Positions 1-9,808 of a stretch of 64,000 bases of DNA are shown here, in pieces. Numbering within the stretch: position 1 is the stretch's first letter; each line of letters begins with the position of its first letter. Both the position numbers and the translations under genes were made by a program. The DNA is from Micrococcus lacusdianchii (GTDB lineage: Bacteria; Actinomycetota; Actinomycetes; Actinomycetales; Micrococcaceae): contig NZ_JAKNUW010000008.1 in NCBI RefSeq assembly GCF_023155805.1, positions 51,504-115,503 of the forward strand, read 5' to 3'. The notes beneath the pieces were generated by a model. It had not been told where the DNA came from. It ran no database searches and was given only the letters and a program-made list of their open reading frames with translations.

Positions 1-1
1 G

Positions 2-85
2 GAGGGCTACACCTTCGTGACGGTGGACACCCTCACCGGCGGCGTCCCCTCCGGCTCCACCGTGCGCGGCGGCGTGCATCCGTGA
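2..85 (+). CDS. 3' end of a probable polysaccharide deacetylase (partial)
   Basis: Only the last 27 codons lie in the window, ending at a TGA at 83-85. The residues GYTFVTVDTLTGG resemble the usual end of a NodB-type polysaccharide deacetylase domain, where a GYxFVTVxELL-like strand closes the barrel. In that family the enzyme removes acetyl groups from peptidoglycan or chitin-like glycans outside the cell. No catalytic residue is visible, so the assignment rests on this short motif. The downstream trmB has its own ribosome binding site after a 34-nt gap. Confidence 0.45.
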   Translation, partial: EGYTFVTVDTLTGGVPSGSTVRGGVHP

Positions 86-119
86 TCCCGGCCCGGTCGG
101 GCGTGGGAGGATCGACGGG

Positions 120-1067
120 ATGGACCACCACCCCGCCCCCGCCCACCCGCACGACCACAACCGGGACAAGGATCCGGAGCTGCACCGCCGCGAGCCCGTC
201 TCCTTCGTCCGCCGCGGCGCCCGCCTGAACGCGGGCCGGCAGGCGGTGTGGGACCGGCTCGCGGACACCGTGCTGGTGGACGTGCCCCGGCACCGGGCCG
301 CCACCTCGGTGGCCCCGGATGCCGAGCTGGACTGGACGGCCGCCTTCGGGCGGGAGGCGCCCCTGCTCGTGGACGTGGGCTCCGGCCTCGGCGAGTCGAC
401 GGCCCAGGGCGCGGCCGACCGGCCGGACTGGAACGTGCTCGCCGTCGAGGTCTACATCCCCGGCCTGGCCGCGCTGATGGCGCAGGTGGAGGACCGGGGC
501 CTGTCGAACGTGCGCGCGGTGGAGGCGAACGCCCCGGAGCTGATGGACCACCTGCTCGCCCCGGGCTCCGTCCAGGAGGTCTGGGTCTTCTTCCCGGACC
601 CGTGGCACAAGAAGCGCCACCATAAGCGGCGCCTGGTGAACGCGGCCTTCGCGGACCGGGTGGCCCGCGTCCTGGCCCCGGGCGGCGTCCTCCGCCTGGC
701 CACGGACTGGTCCGGCTACGCCGTGCAGATGCGCGAGGTCATGGCGGCGCACGCCGAGTTCGAGAACCTGCACCCCGGCCGCGCCGCGGGCGAGGAGTCC
801 CCGCTGACACGCGTGCGCCGCGAGGGCCGTGAGCTCGAGGTCGGCGCACAGCCCCTGCCCCGCGGCTTCGACGAGACCGACCCGGCCTCGTCCCTGCCGG
901 ACCGGGCCGGGCTCGGGGAGGCCGTGGCGGCCTCCCTCGCCGAGGACCCCGTGGACCACGACGGCGGCTGGGCCCCCCGCTTCGAGGGCCGCCCCCTCAC
1001 GCAGTTCGAGGGCAAGGCCCTGCGCGCGGGTCGCCTGGTGTTCGACCTGGCCTATCGTCGTCGATGA
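120..1067 (+). CDS. trmB: tRNA (guanine-N7-)-methyltransferase TrmB
   Basis: SAM-dependent enzyme that makes m7G46 in the tRNA variable loop. The 315-residue protein has the SAM-binding segment LLVDVGSGLGESTAQGA near residue 80, an acidic strand VLAVEVYIPG after it, and the TrmB signature VWVFFPDPWHKKRHHKRR near residues 155-172. The C-terminal part is longer than in E. coli TrmB, with a loop rich in charged residues before the final YRRR, and an N-terminal extension of about 50 residues is typical of actinobacteria. The ATG follows GGAGG at 106-110 with good spacing. The stop overlaps a possible ATG for the next gene, so the two may be co-transcribed. Confidence 0.95.
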   Translation: MDHHPAPAHPHDHNRDKDPELHRREPVSFVRRGARLNAGRQAVWDRLADTVLVDVPRHRAATSVAPDAELDWTAAFGREAPLLVDVGSGLGESTAQGAADRPDWNVLAVEVYIPGLAALMAQVEDRGLSNVRAVEANAPELMDHLLAPGSVQEVWVFFPDPWHKKRHHKRRLVNAAFADRVARVLAPGGVLRLATDWSGYAVQMREVMAAHAEFENLHPGRAAGEESPLTRVRREGRELEVGAQPLPRGFDETDPASSLPDRAGLGEAVAASLAEDPVDHDGGWAPRFEGRPLTQFEGKALRAGRLVFDLAYRRR

Positions 1068-1096
1068 CCGCGACGACCCCACGAACGGAGACCGAC

Positions 1097-2992
1097 GTGT
1101 CGCATGCCACCCCGCACCCTGCGGCGGACCCCGCCGGCGGGCCCGAGCCCGCCTACCCCCACGGCACCCACCCGGGTCTCGTGCCCGGCATCGGCGTGGA
1201 CGAGAACCGGCACCGCTTCGGGGTGGACCCCGTGGTGTTCGGGGTGACCGCCGTCCTGGTCCTCGCCTTCGTGGTGTGGGGCATCAGCTCGCCGGCCTCC
1301 GTGGGCGCGGCGTCCTCCGCCGCGTTCTCGTGGGCCATGACCACCACCGGGTGGCTGCTGAACGCGGTCGCCGGGCTGTCCGTCGTCGCGATGCTGGTGA
1401 TCGGCCTGTCCCGGTTCGGCCGGATCCGCCTGGGCAGGGACGACGAGGGGCCGGAGTTCTCCCGCTTCTCCTGGGTGGCCATGATGTTCGGCGCGGGGAT
1501 CGGCGTGGGCATCTTCTTCTACGGGCCGTCCGAGCCGCTGTCCCACTACCTCTCCCCGCCGCCACACACCGTGCCGGCCGGCACGCCCGAGGCGCTCCAC
1601 CAGGCGATGGCCCAGTCCCACTTCCACTGGGGCCTGAGCGCGTGGGCCATGTACGCGCTGGTGGGCGGCGCGATCGCGTACAGCTCCTACCGGCGCGGCC
1701 GGGTCACGCTGATCTCCTCGGTGTTCCGGTCCCTGTTCGGGGCGCGCCACACCGGCGGCCTGGCCGGGCGGATCGTGGACATGTTCGCGATCGTGGCCAC
1801 GGTGTTCGGCACGGCCGCCACCCTGGGCCTGGCGGCGATCCAGATCGGCCAGGGCATCCAGATCGTGACCGGCGCGGGCGAGGTCACCAACGCCCTGCTG
1901 ATCGGGATCATCGCCGTGCTGACGGTGGCGTTCGTCGTTTCGGCGGTCTCCGGGGTGTCCCGTGGCATTCGGTACCTCTCGAACACCAACATCGTGCTGA
2001 CCCTGGGCATGGTCCTCTTCGTGTTCGTGGCGGGCCCCACGCTGTTCCTGCTCAACCTCATCCCCTCGGGCGTCCTCGCGTACGCGGACGGCTTCCTGGA
2101 CATGATGGGCCGCTCGCTCTCCTGGGGCGCGTCCACCGTGGAGTTCCAGTCCTGGTGGACCGCCTTCTACTGGGCGTGGTGGATCGCCTGGACCCCGTTC
2201 GTGGGCGTGTTCCTGGCCCGGATCTCCCGCGGCCGGACCCTGCGTGAGTTCGTGTTCGTGGTGATGGCCGTGCCCACCGCCATCCTCGTGCTCGCCTTCA
2301 CCGTGCTCGGCGGCACCTCCATCTGGCTCAGCCGTCAGGACACGCCGGGATTCGACGGCACGCTCTCCCCGCAGGCGCAGCTGTTCGCCCTGTTCGACCT
2401 GATGCCGCTCTCCGGGATCACCCCGGTGATCGTCATGGTGATCCTGGCGATCTTCTTCGTGACGTCCGCGGACTCGGCCGCGGTGGTCATGGGCACCCTG
2501 TCCTCCCGGGGCGACCCGTCCCCGCGGCGCGCAGTGATCGCCTTCTGGGGCGTGATGATGATGGGCATCGCGGTGGTCATGCTGCTGGCCGGCGGCGAGG
2601 ACACCCTCTCGGCGCTGCAGAACCTCACCATCCTCATCGCCCTGCCGTTCTCGGTGGTCCTGCTGCTGATGATCGCCGCGTTCTTCCAGGACCTCGCCAC
2701 GGACCCGGCCTCCATCCGCGGGGACTACGCGGCCACCGCGCTGTCCAACGCGGCCCGGCGCGGCATCGAGCAGTACGGCGACGACTTCGAGATCGCCGTT
2801 CGGCGCGCCCCCGCGGGCCGGGGTGCCGGGGCCGAGTTCGACTCGACCGCCCCGCAGGTCACCGACTGGTACCGCCGCACGGACGAGGACGGCCAGGACG
2901 TCGACTACGACTATGAGACCGGCACGTGGGCGGACGGCTGGACCCCGCAGGACGACGGCGCTCCCGCTACGGACGGCACCGCCCGCGGGTGA
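1097..2992 (+). CDS. BCCT-family betaine/choline/carnitine transporter
   Basis: Secondary transporter of the betaine-carnitine-choline family, which imports trimethylammonium compatible solutes, usually with Na+. About 12 hydrophobic segments are visible. The glycine-rich stretch GAGIGVGIFFYGPSEPL and the family signature running from FQSWWTAFYWAWWIAWTPF to ARISRGRTLREF are both present. A hydrophilic C-terminal tail of about 80 residues rich in Asp, Tyr and Trp follows the last helix; in BetP a C-terminal tail senses osmotic stress, but that one is basic and this one is acidic. I chose GTG at 1097 because GGAG lies 6 nt upstream; an in-frame ATG at 1064, overlapping the trmB stop, has no ribosome binding site. 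The gene converges on a DUF1023 gene with only 18 nt between stops. Confidence 0.9.
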   Translation: MSHATPHPAADPAGGPEPAYPHGTHPGLVPGIGVDENRHRFGVDPVVFGVTAVLVLAFVVWGISSPASVGAASSAAFSWAMTTTGWLLNAVAGLSVVAMLVIGLSRFGRIRLGRDDEGPEFSRFSWVAMMFGAGIGVGIFFYGPSEPLSHYLSPPPHTVPAGTPEALHQAMAQSHFHWGLSAWAMYALVGGAIAYSSYRRGRVTLISSVFRSLFGARHTGGLAGRIVDMFAIVATVFGTAATLGLAAIQIGQGIQIVTGAGEVTNALLIGIIAVLTVAFVVSAVSGVSRGIRYLSNTNIVLTLGMVLFVFVAGPTLFLLNLIPSGVLAYADGFLDMMGRSLSWGASTVEFQSWWTAFYWAWWIAWTPFVGVFLARISRGRTLREFVFVVMAVPTAILVLAFTVLGGTSIWLSRQDTPGFDGTLSPQAQLFALFDLMPLSGITPVIVMVILAIFFVTSADSAAVVMGTLSSRGDPSPRRAVIAFWGVMMMGIAVVMLLAGGEDTLSALQNLTILIALPFSVVLLLMIAAFFQDLATDPASIRGDYAATALSNAARRGIEQYGDDFEIAVRRAPAGRGAGAEFDSTAPQVTDWYRRTDEDGQDVDYDYETGTWADGWTPQDDGAPATDGTARG

Positions 2993-3010
2993 CCCGGCCG
3001 CCCGCTCCGT

Positions 3011-3967
3011 TCACGGCCGGGGGTCGAGACCCCGTCCGGCGGTGACCCGGCCCAGGGCGGTGAGGGTGACCGTGCCCGGGTCGCGGTACCCGCGCGGCGC
3101 GGTCCCGCCGACCTCGGGGCGCCAGCGGGCGCTGTTGTGCCCTCGGACGCCCGTCAGCCCGGCGGTCTCGTCGGCGCGGACCGGCAGCACCGCGGCCCCC
3201 TCCCACGGGGATCGGCCGGCCAGTACCCGTCCGACCCACGCGAGCCGGTCCCCGGGCGCGCGGGCCTCGAAGACCGTCCCCACGGCCCGGTCCGGCCCCG
3301 TCAGCGTCCGTGCCAGCCGCCGCGGCAGGCCCACCGCGCCGGAGAGGGCCAGCACGTCCACCCGCGGCCGGGGGGCCGCGCCGGCCGCCTCCCCCGCGAG
3401 CGCGTGGGCCGCCACGAGGGTCCCGTACGAGTGCGCCTCCATCGCGGTGTGGACGGCGGGGCCGACGGCCGCGTGCGGAGGCCGGGGACGGCGGGCCCAC
3501 GTCTGCAGCTGGGCGTGCAGCCGTACGGCGCCGCGCCGGGCGGGGCCGTCTCCCAGCACACGCCACCACGGCGGGGCCAGGTATCCCAACCAGGCGACGA
3601 CGCACGGCCGGGGGGCGCCGGCGCGGCGCTGGGCGAGCAGCAGGTCCCCCGCCTCCCGGGCGCTGCCCCACGCGGCCGTGTGGGCGGTGATGCCCATGCC
3701 GGACACCTGCCAGGTCATGTGGGTCGGGGCGTCGAGCTCGCCGACGGCGATCGCGGCCACGGGGCCGTCCGGCGCGTCGAGGTCGTAGTCCACGAGCGTG
3801 CGCGGCGGGATGTCCGCGTGCATCGAGTCGGGGCGCAGGGCGTGCACGATCCCGTCCAGGGCGCGGGCCTGGCGCCGGGTGAGCGCGGAACGGCGGGCGA
3901 CGTCGGTGCGGAGCCGCTCCTGCAGCTCCGCGCGGGGATCGGGTCCCCAGGACGCCGGGCCGCCCAC
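3011..3967 (-). CDS. DUF1023-type alpha/beta hydrolase at the end of the heat-shock operon
   Basis: The 318-residue protein looks like the actinobacterial DUF1023 family of alpha/beta hydrolases. Supporting segments are VAWLGYLAPP, the nucleophile elbow EAHSYGTLVAAHAL (Ser in H-S-Y-G-T), a following VLALSGAVGL strand and a late RGHNSARW segment that could carry the catalytic His. No signal peptide is seen. The substrate is unknown. The GTG start at 3967 is 4 nt past the hspR stop and has a GGGG run about 8 nt upstream; an upstream open stretch to 4150 lies inside hspR in another frame and is not used. Position suggests co-transcription with dnaK-grpE-dnaJ-hspR and hence heat induction, which is inference. 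Confidence 0.7.
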   Translation of the reverse strand: MGGPASWGPDPRAELQERLRTDVARRSALTRRQARALDGIVHALRPDSMHADIPPRTLVDYDLDAPDGPVAAIAVGELDAPTHMTWQVSGMGITAHTAAWGSAREAGDLLLAQRRAGAPRPCVVAWLGYLAPPWWRVLGDGPARRGAVRLHAQLQTWARRPRPPHAAVGPAVHTAMEAHSYGTLVAAHALAGEAAGAAPRPRVDVLALSGAVGLPRRLARTLTGPDRAVGTVFEARAPGDRLAWVGRVLAGRSPWEGAAVLPVRADETAGLTGVRGHNSARWRPEVGGTAPRGYRDPGTVTLTALGRVTAGRGLDPRP

Positions 3968-3971
3968 AGCG

Positions 3972-4580
3972 TCAGCCCCGCGTGAGGGCCCGCCAGGCGG
4001 AGGCGTGGCCGTGGCGTGCCGGAGCCGGGGGCAGCGCGCGCAGCACCCGCCGCGCGGGGTCGGCGGGGCGGCGGACGGCGGAGCCTGCGCCTCCGGTGCG
4101 ATCCGAGGAGTCGGCCCCCGCCGCGCGGTCGTCGCCCGGGTCGCGGGCACCGGCCGGGGAGTCGTACCGTGCGGAGACCTCCCCGGCCACGCCCACGGAG
4201 AACACGCGGGCCAGCCGGGAGGTGTGGTGCAGCCGGTCCACCTGGGAGGCGAGCTCCACGACCGTCTCCTGGAGGCGTTCGACCTCCTGCTGCAGCGCCA
4301 CGATCCGCCGGATGCCCTCGAGCGAGACGCCCTCCCGGCTCAGCGCCTGCACGGTGCCGAGCAGCTCGACGTCGGCGCGGGAGTAGCGCCGGTGTCGGCC
4401 CCCCTGACGCTGGGGCACCACGAGGCCGAGCCGGTCGTACTGGCGCAGGGTCTGCGGGTGCATGCCGGACATCTCCGCCGCCACGGAGATCACGAACACC
4501 GGGTCGTGGCGTCCCGTGCCGCCCGGGCGGGGGGCGCGGGGCGCCCCCTGCTCCTCGCGCGGGGTCGCCGGGCTCACCAC
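3972..4580 (-). CDS. hspR: Heat-shock repressor HspR (MerR family)
   Basis: MerR-type helix-turn-helix repressor that binds HAIR inverted repeats and, with DnaK as co-repressor in Streptomyces and mycobacteria, shuts down the dnaK operon. [29 protein letters not shown] is the N-terminal HTH and [33 protein letters not shown] completes the winged domain (residues about 27-95), followed by a coiled-coil dimer helix [22 protein letters not shown]. The last 70 residues are low-complexity and not conserved. The start is GTG at 4580, 7 nt inside the end of dnaJ (GTGGTGA), so translation is probably coupled. Two matching HAIR elements lie upstream of dnaK (8385-8405 and 8436-8456). Confidence 0.93.
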   Translation of the reverse strand: MVSPATPREEQGAPRAPRPGGTGRHDPVFVISVAAEMSGMHPQTLRQYDRLGLVVPQRQGGRHRRYSRADVELLGTVQALSREGVSLEGIRRIVALQQEVERLQETVVELASQVDRLHHTSRLARVFSVGVAGEVSARYDSPAGARDPGDDRAAGADSSDRTGGAGSAVRRPADPARRVLRALPPAPARHGHASAWRALTRG

Positions 4581-5584
4581 TGCGCCCTCCGGGCCAGGTC
4601 CTTCCGCACGTCGAGGTCGGCGGTGGCGGCCGCGTAGGCCTCGACGGCGGCACGCGCCTCGTCCGAGAGCTCGGCGGGCACGGCCACCTGCAGCTCCACC
4701 AGCAGGTCGCCGGTGTGCTTGGCGGAGGCCACGCCCCGGCCCTTGAGGCGCAGGACGCGCCCGGACTGCGACCCGGCCGGCACCTTCACCTTGACCGGGC
4801 CCGCCAGGGTGGGGACCTCCACGGTGGCGCCCAGCGCCGCCTCGTCGAAGGTGACCGGCACCTGCACCCGCAAGTCGTCGCCGTCGCGCTGGAAGAACGG
4901 GTGCTCGCGCACCTGCACGGTGACCATCAGGTCGCCCCGCCCGGCGGTGCCGGGCGAGCCCTTGCCGCGGGCCCGCACCTTCTGGCCGTCGCGGATGCCC
5001 TTCGGGATGCGCACCTCCACGGTCTCCCCGTCCGCTGCGCGCAGGGACACCGTGGTGCCCTCCACCGCGCCGCGGAAGGAGATGGTGGTGGTGGCGGTGC
5101 GGTCGGCGCCCTTCGTCGGCCGGGGCTGGCCGTAGCCGCCCCCGAAGCCCTGCGGGCCGCCGAAGCCCTGCGCACCGCCGAACCCGCCGCCGGCGAAGGC
5201 GCCGAACAGGTCGGACAGGTCCGGGCCGCCGGCGCCGGAGGACGTCCGGAAGGACCCGGGGCCGGCGCCGCCGCCGAACATGTCACCGAACACGTCCTCG
5301 AAGCCGCCCGCGCCCGAGCCGCCCGGGGCGGTGAAGCGGGCGCCTCCGCCGCCCATCGCGCGCAGCGCGTCGTACTCCTGGCGGTCCTTGGGGTCGCTCA
5401 GGACGTCGTAGGCCTCCGAGATCTCCTTGAACCGCTTCTCGGCGGCCGCATCCCCCGGGTTCTGGTCCGGGTGATGGGTGCGCGCGAGCTTGCGGTACGC
5501 CTTCTTGATGTCGGCTTCGGAGGCGTCCTTGGACACCCCCAGGACCGCGTAGAAGTCCTTGTCGAGCCAGTCCTGCGAGGCCAT
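4574..5584 (-). CDS. dnaJ: DnaJ-type co-chaperone lacking the zinc-finger domain
   Basis: J-domain co-chaperone that stimulates the DnaK ATPase. Residues 8-75 form the J domain with the HPD motif ([12 protein letters not shown]). A Gly/Phe-rich linker (about 78-155, with repeated GFGG units) leads directly into two beta-sandwich substrate domains ([17 protein letters not shown] onwards). The four CXXCXGXG motifs of classical DnaJ are absent, so at 336 residues this is a type II (CbpA/DnaJ2-like) protein sitting at the dnaJ position of the operon. ATG at 5584 is preceded by GGAGGCACC. It lies 59 nt after grpE and overlaps hspR. Confidence 0.92.
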   Translation of the reverse strand: MASQDWLDKDFYAVLGVSKDASEADIKKAYRKLARTHHPDQNPGDAAAEKRFKEISEAYDVLSDPKDRQEYDALRAMGGGGARFTAPGGSGAGGFEDVFGDMFGGGAGPGSFRTSSGAGGPDLSDLFGAFAGGGFGGAQGFGGPQGFGGGYGQPRPTKGADRTATTTISFRGAVEGTTVSLRAADGETVEVRIPKGIRDGQKVRARGKGSPGTAGRGDLMVTVQVREHPFFQRDGDDLRVQVPVTFDEAALGATVEVPTLAGPVKVKVPAGSQSGRVLRLKGRGVASAKHTGDLLVELQVAVPAELSDEARAAVEAYAAATADLDVRKDLARRAQW

Positions 5585-5643
5585 GGTGCCTCCTCTCCGT
5601 CGATCTCGGGTGGGGTCGCGGGTCCGCGGTGGGCGGACCGGGG

Positions 5644-6309
5644 TCAGTCCTGGCCGGCGGAGACCATGACCTGGGCGGCGCGCAGCACGCGACCGTCCCG
5701 GACGTAGCCGTTGCGGAAGACCTGGACCACGTGGTCCGCGGGCACCTCCGCGTGCGGCTGGCGCATCACGGCCTCGTGCACGGCCGGGTCGAACTCGACG
5801 CCGGCCAGCGCCTCCTGGTCCTGGCGCTCCAGGCCCAGGCCCGCGAGGGCGGTGTCGAGCTTCGCGGCGATCGCCGCGAAGGGCCCGTCCGTGAGGTCGC
5901 CCGCGGCCCGGGCCGCGTCGACGTCGTCCAGCACGGGCATCAGGGCGGAGACCGCCTTGAGGATGCCGGCGTCCTGGGCCTGCGCGCGGTCGCGGTCCAC
6001 GCGCCGCTTGTAGTTCACGTACTCGGCCTGCAGACGGCGCAGATCCTCGAGCAGCTCCGCCTCGCGGTCGGAGGCGGCCGGGGCGTCCTGGCCCTCCGCC
6101 GGCGCGTCGCCCTCGGCGGAGGCCTGGGCACCGGCCTCGTCGAGGATCTGCTCAGCCTGGGAGAGGGCGTCGCCCTCGGCGCTCGCGCCCGTGGCGCGGG
6201 CCTGCCCGGTCTCGGGGTCGATCCGGCGGTTGTCGCGGATCACCGGCTCCTCGGGGCCGGGGCCGTCCTCGCCGTGGACGGGATGCTGGTCGTGGGGGTC
6301 CGTGCTCAT
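5644..6309 (-). CDS. grpE: Nucleotide exchange factor GrpE
   Basis: Releases ADP from DnaK. The first 80 residues are acidic and low in complexity, as usual in actinobacteria. A long coiled-coil follows ([25 protein letters not shown]), and then the four-helix and beta-wing part with the GrpE signature [20 protein letters not shown] close to the C terminus. The ATG at 6309 has AAAGGA 7-8 nt upstream. It lies 151 nt after dnaK, separated by a strong hairpin (6377-6407), and 59 nt before dnaJ. Confidence 0.95.
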   Translation of the reverse strand: MSTDPHDQHPVHGEDGPGPEEPVIRDNRRIDPETGQARATGASAEGDALSQAEQILDEAGAQASAEGDAPAEGQDAPAASDREAELLEDLRRLQAEYVNYKRRVDRDRAQAQDAGILKAVSALMPVLDDVDAARAAGDLTDGPFAAIAAKLDTALAGLGLERQDQEALAGVEFDPAVHEAVMRQPHAEVPADHVVQVFRNGYVRDGRVLRAAQVMVSAGQD

Positions 6310-6376
6310 GGGTGGTCCTTTCGTCTCGCACCGCGCGGGGCGCGGCGCCGGAAGTGCTCGGGGACGGCCGACGGGC

Positions 6377-6407
6377 CGGTCCCGACGGGCTCACGCCGTC
6401 GGGACCG
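6377..6407 (-). terminator. Stable hairpin between dnaK and grpE
   Basis: A perfect 12-bp stem (6377-6388 with 6396-6407) and 7-nt loop sit in the 151-nt dnaK-grpE gap. There is no following T-run. It could be a partial terminator or a 3' stabiliser that leaves more dnaK than grpE-dnaJ mRNA, a role known for similar hairpins in other chaperone operons. Confidence 0.55.
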
Positions 6408-6460
6408 ACCCGCCGGTGCCGCCGGAGACCCGGGGCCTGCGCCCCGGGCCGTCGGGCGGG

Positions 6461-8464
<2,004 letters not shown>

Positions 8465-8541
8465 TCACGGAGCACAACCACGGCCCATCGCGATCCATTC
8501 CCGACACCGTCCCGGGGCAGGGCCATGGCGCGGACGGGGCA

Positions 8542-8570
8542 TTCACCCCAGGACAGACGAGCCATAAGAT
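8542..8570 (+). promoter_or_regulatory. Candidate promoter of the small membrane protein gene
   Basis: TTCACC (8542-8547), a 17-bp spacer and TAAGAT (8565-8570) form a reasonable vegetative promoter pointing away from dnaK, giving a leader of about 65 nt before the ATG at 8642. Confidence 0.4.
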
Positions 8571-8641
8571 CGTGATTCAGCAGGACGACTCGTCGCCCGC
8601 ACCTCGGTCCACCATCCGTCCACACACCCCAGGAGATGACC

Positions 8642-8899
8642 ATGCCCGCAGCCCACTCCCCTGGACCCACGACCGGCTCTGCCGCCGAGGACGATCGCCG
8701 CCCCGATGCCGGTGTGAACTGGGCGCGGGTCATCCTGATGGCCGTCCTCGGAGCGCTGATCGTGAGCCTATTCGGCGCCTGGCTCGACTCCGTGCTGGAC
8801 GACTACGACGCTCCCGCCACCTGGATCCCCGCCATGATCGGTGCGATTGCGGCAGGTGCCACCGACTACGCACGACAGCGGAACCACAGCATCCGCTGA
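8642..8899 (+). CDS. Small membrane protein of unknown function
   Basis: An 85-residue protein with a Pro/Ser/Asp-rich N terminus of about 27 residues, one clear transmembrane helix (RVILMAVLGALIVSLFGAWL), a short acidic loop (DSVLDDYDAP), a second hydrophobic segment (WIPAMIGAIAAGATDYA) and a basic end. I do not recognise a family. ATG at 8642 is chosen over the in-frame ATG at 8636 because AGGAG at 8631-8635 is spaced 6 nt from the former. It stands alone between the divergent dnaK operon and dps, with a hairpin terminator at 8917-8934. Confidence 0.65.
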   Translation: MPAAHSPGPTTGSAAEDDRRPDAGVNWARVILMAVLGALIVSLFGAWLDSVLDDYDAPATWIPAMIGAIAAGATDYARQRNHSIR

Positions 8900-8916
8900 C
8901 ATCGCCCCCGGGGACA

Positions 8917-8934
8917 CCGCCCGGCCTCGGGCGG
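8917..8934 (+). terminator. Hairpin after the small membrane protein gene
   Basis: A 7-bp all-GC stem CCGCCCG / CGGGCGG with a 4-nt loop lies 18 nt past the stop at 8899. No T-tract follows, which is common in high-GC actinobacteria. Confidence 0.45.
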
Positions 8935-9038
8935 CGCTGCCGACGCCCAACCCTGGCGCTGATGCCGGTGGCATGATCGGCTGGAGTTCACCAGGACGGT
9001 GCCGAACGGCGCCGCCGAACGTCTCAGGAGGAACCACC

Positions 9039-9719
9039 ATGGCTGGCCAGAAGAAGACCACGACGACCACGAACGCCGCCTACACCGTCCCCGGCCTCGC
9101 GCTGGAGGACGGCCACCGCGTCGCCGAGCTGCTGCAGGGCCGCCTGCACGCGCTCAACGACCTGCAGCTCACCCTCAAGCACGCCCACTGGAACGTGGTG
9201 GGCCCCGGCTTCATCGGCGTCCACGAGATGCTCGACCCGCAGATCGAGAAGGTCCGCGCCATGGTGGACGAGGTGGCCGAGCGCATGGCCACCCTGGGCG
9301 TCTCCCCGCAGGGCACCCCCGGCGCCCTCGTGTCGGACCGCACGTGGGACGACTACTCCCTGGGCCGTGCCGGCGTGCGCGAGCACCTCGCCGCCCTGGA
9401 CGTGGTGTACGACGGCGTCATCACCGATCACCGCACCGCGATCGAGACGGTGGGCGAGCTGGACCCGATCACCGAGGACATGCTGATCGCGGAGGTGAAC
9501 GAGCTCGAGCTGTTCCAGTGGTTCATGCGCTCGTTCCTGACCAACGCCGCCGGCGAGCTCGACCACGGGGACGCCCAGGCGCTGCGGGAGGCCGCCGGCC
9601 GGGTGCGGGACCGTGAGGACCTGAAGCCCGCCGCGGAGAAGTCCGTCGCCTCGAAGCCGGAGGCCAAGAAGGGCGGCGCGAAGAAGCAGCGCGCCAAGAA
9701 GGCCGACGCGACGAAGTGA
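9039..9719 (+). CDS. dps: Dps-family ferritin-like DNA-protection protein with basic tail
   Basis: Dps forms a dodecamer that oxidises and stores iron using H2O2 and can bind DNA in starvation. The ferroxidase residues are visible in LKHAHWNVVGPGFIGVHEMLDPQIEKVRAMVDEVAERM (His, then His/Asp/Glu). The core ends near residue 190. A C-terminal tail of about 35 residues is made of Lys/Ala units (KPEAKKGGAKKQRAKKADATK), as in the DNA-binding tails of mycobacterial Dps. The ATG at 9039 follows AGGAGG at 9026-9031. A strong 36-nt palindrome follows the gene. Confidence 0.95.
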   Translation: MAGQKKTTTTTNAAYTVPGLALEDGHRVAELLQGRLHALNDLQLTLKHAHWNVVGPGFIGVHEMLDPQIEKVRAMVDEVAERMATLGVSPQGTPGALVSDRTWDDYSLGRAGVREHLAALDVVYDGVITDHRTAIETVGELDPITEDMLIAEVNELELFQWFMRSFLTNAAGELDHGDAQALREAAGRVRDREDLKPAAEKSVASKPEAKKGGAKKQRAKKADATK

Positions 9720-9755
9720 CCCCGGCTCCGGCCCGACCAGTGCCGGACCGCCACG

Positions 9756-9791
9756 GACGGCGCCCCCTCCGGATCCGGAGGGGGCGCCGTC
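9756..9791. terminator. Bidirectional terminator between dps and the MMPL gene
   Basis: A perfect 36-nt palindrome (18 bp per arm, centred on GGATCC at 9771-9776) lies between the converging stops at 9719 and 9809. It can serve both strands. Confidence 0.75.
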
Positions 9792-9808
9792 GGCGTCGGG
9801 CCGCTCGC

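Noticed and set aside
3968..4150. Extending the DUF1023 gene upstream to 4150
   Set aside because: This stretch lies in hspR in another frame, is Pro/Arg-rich, and a GTG with a fair ribosome binding site begins just after hspR.
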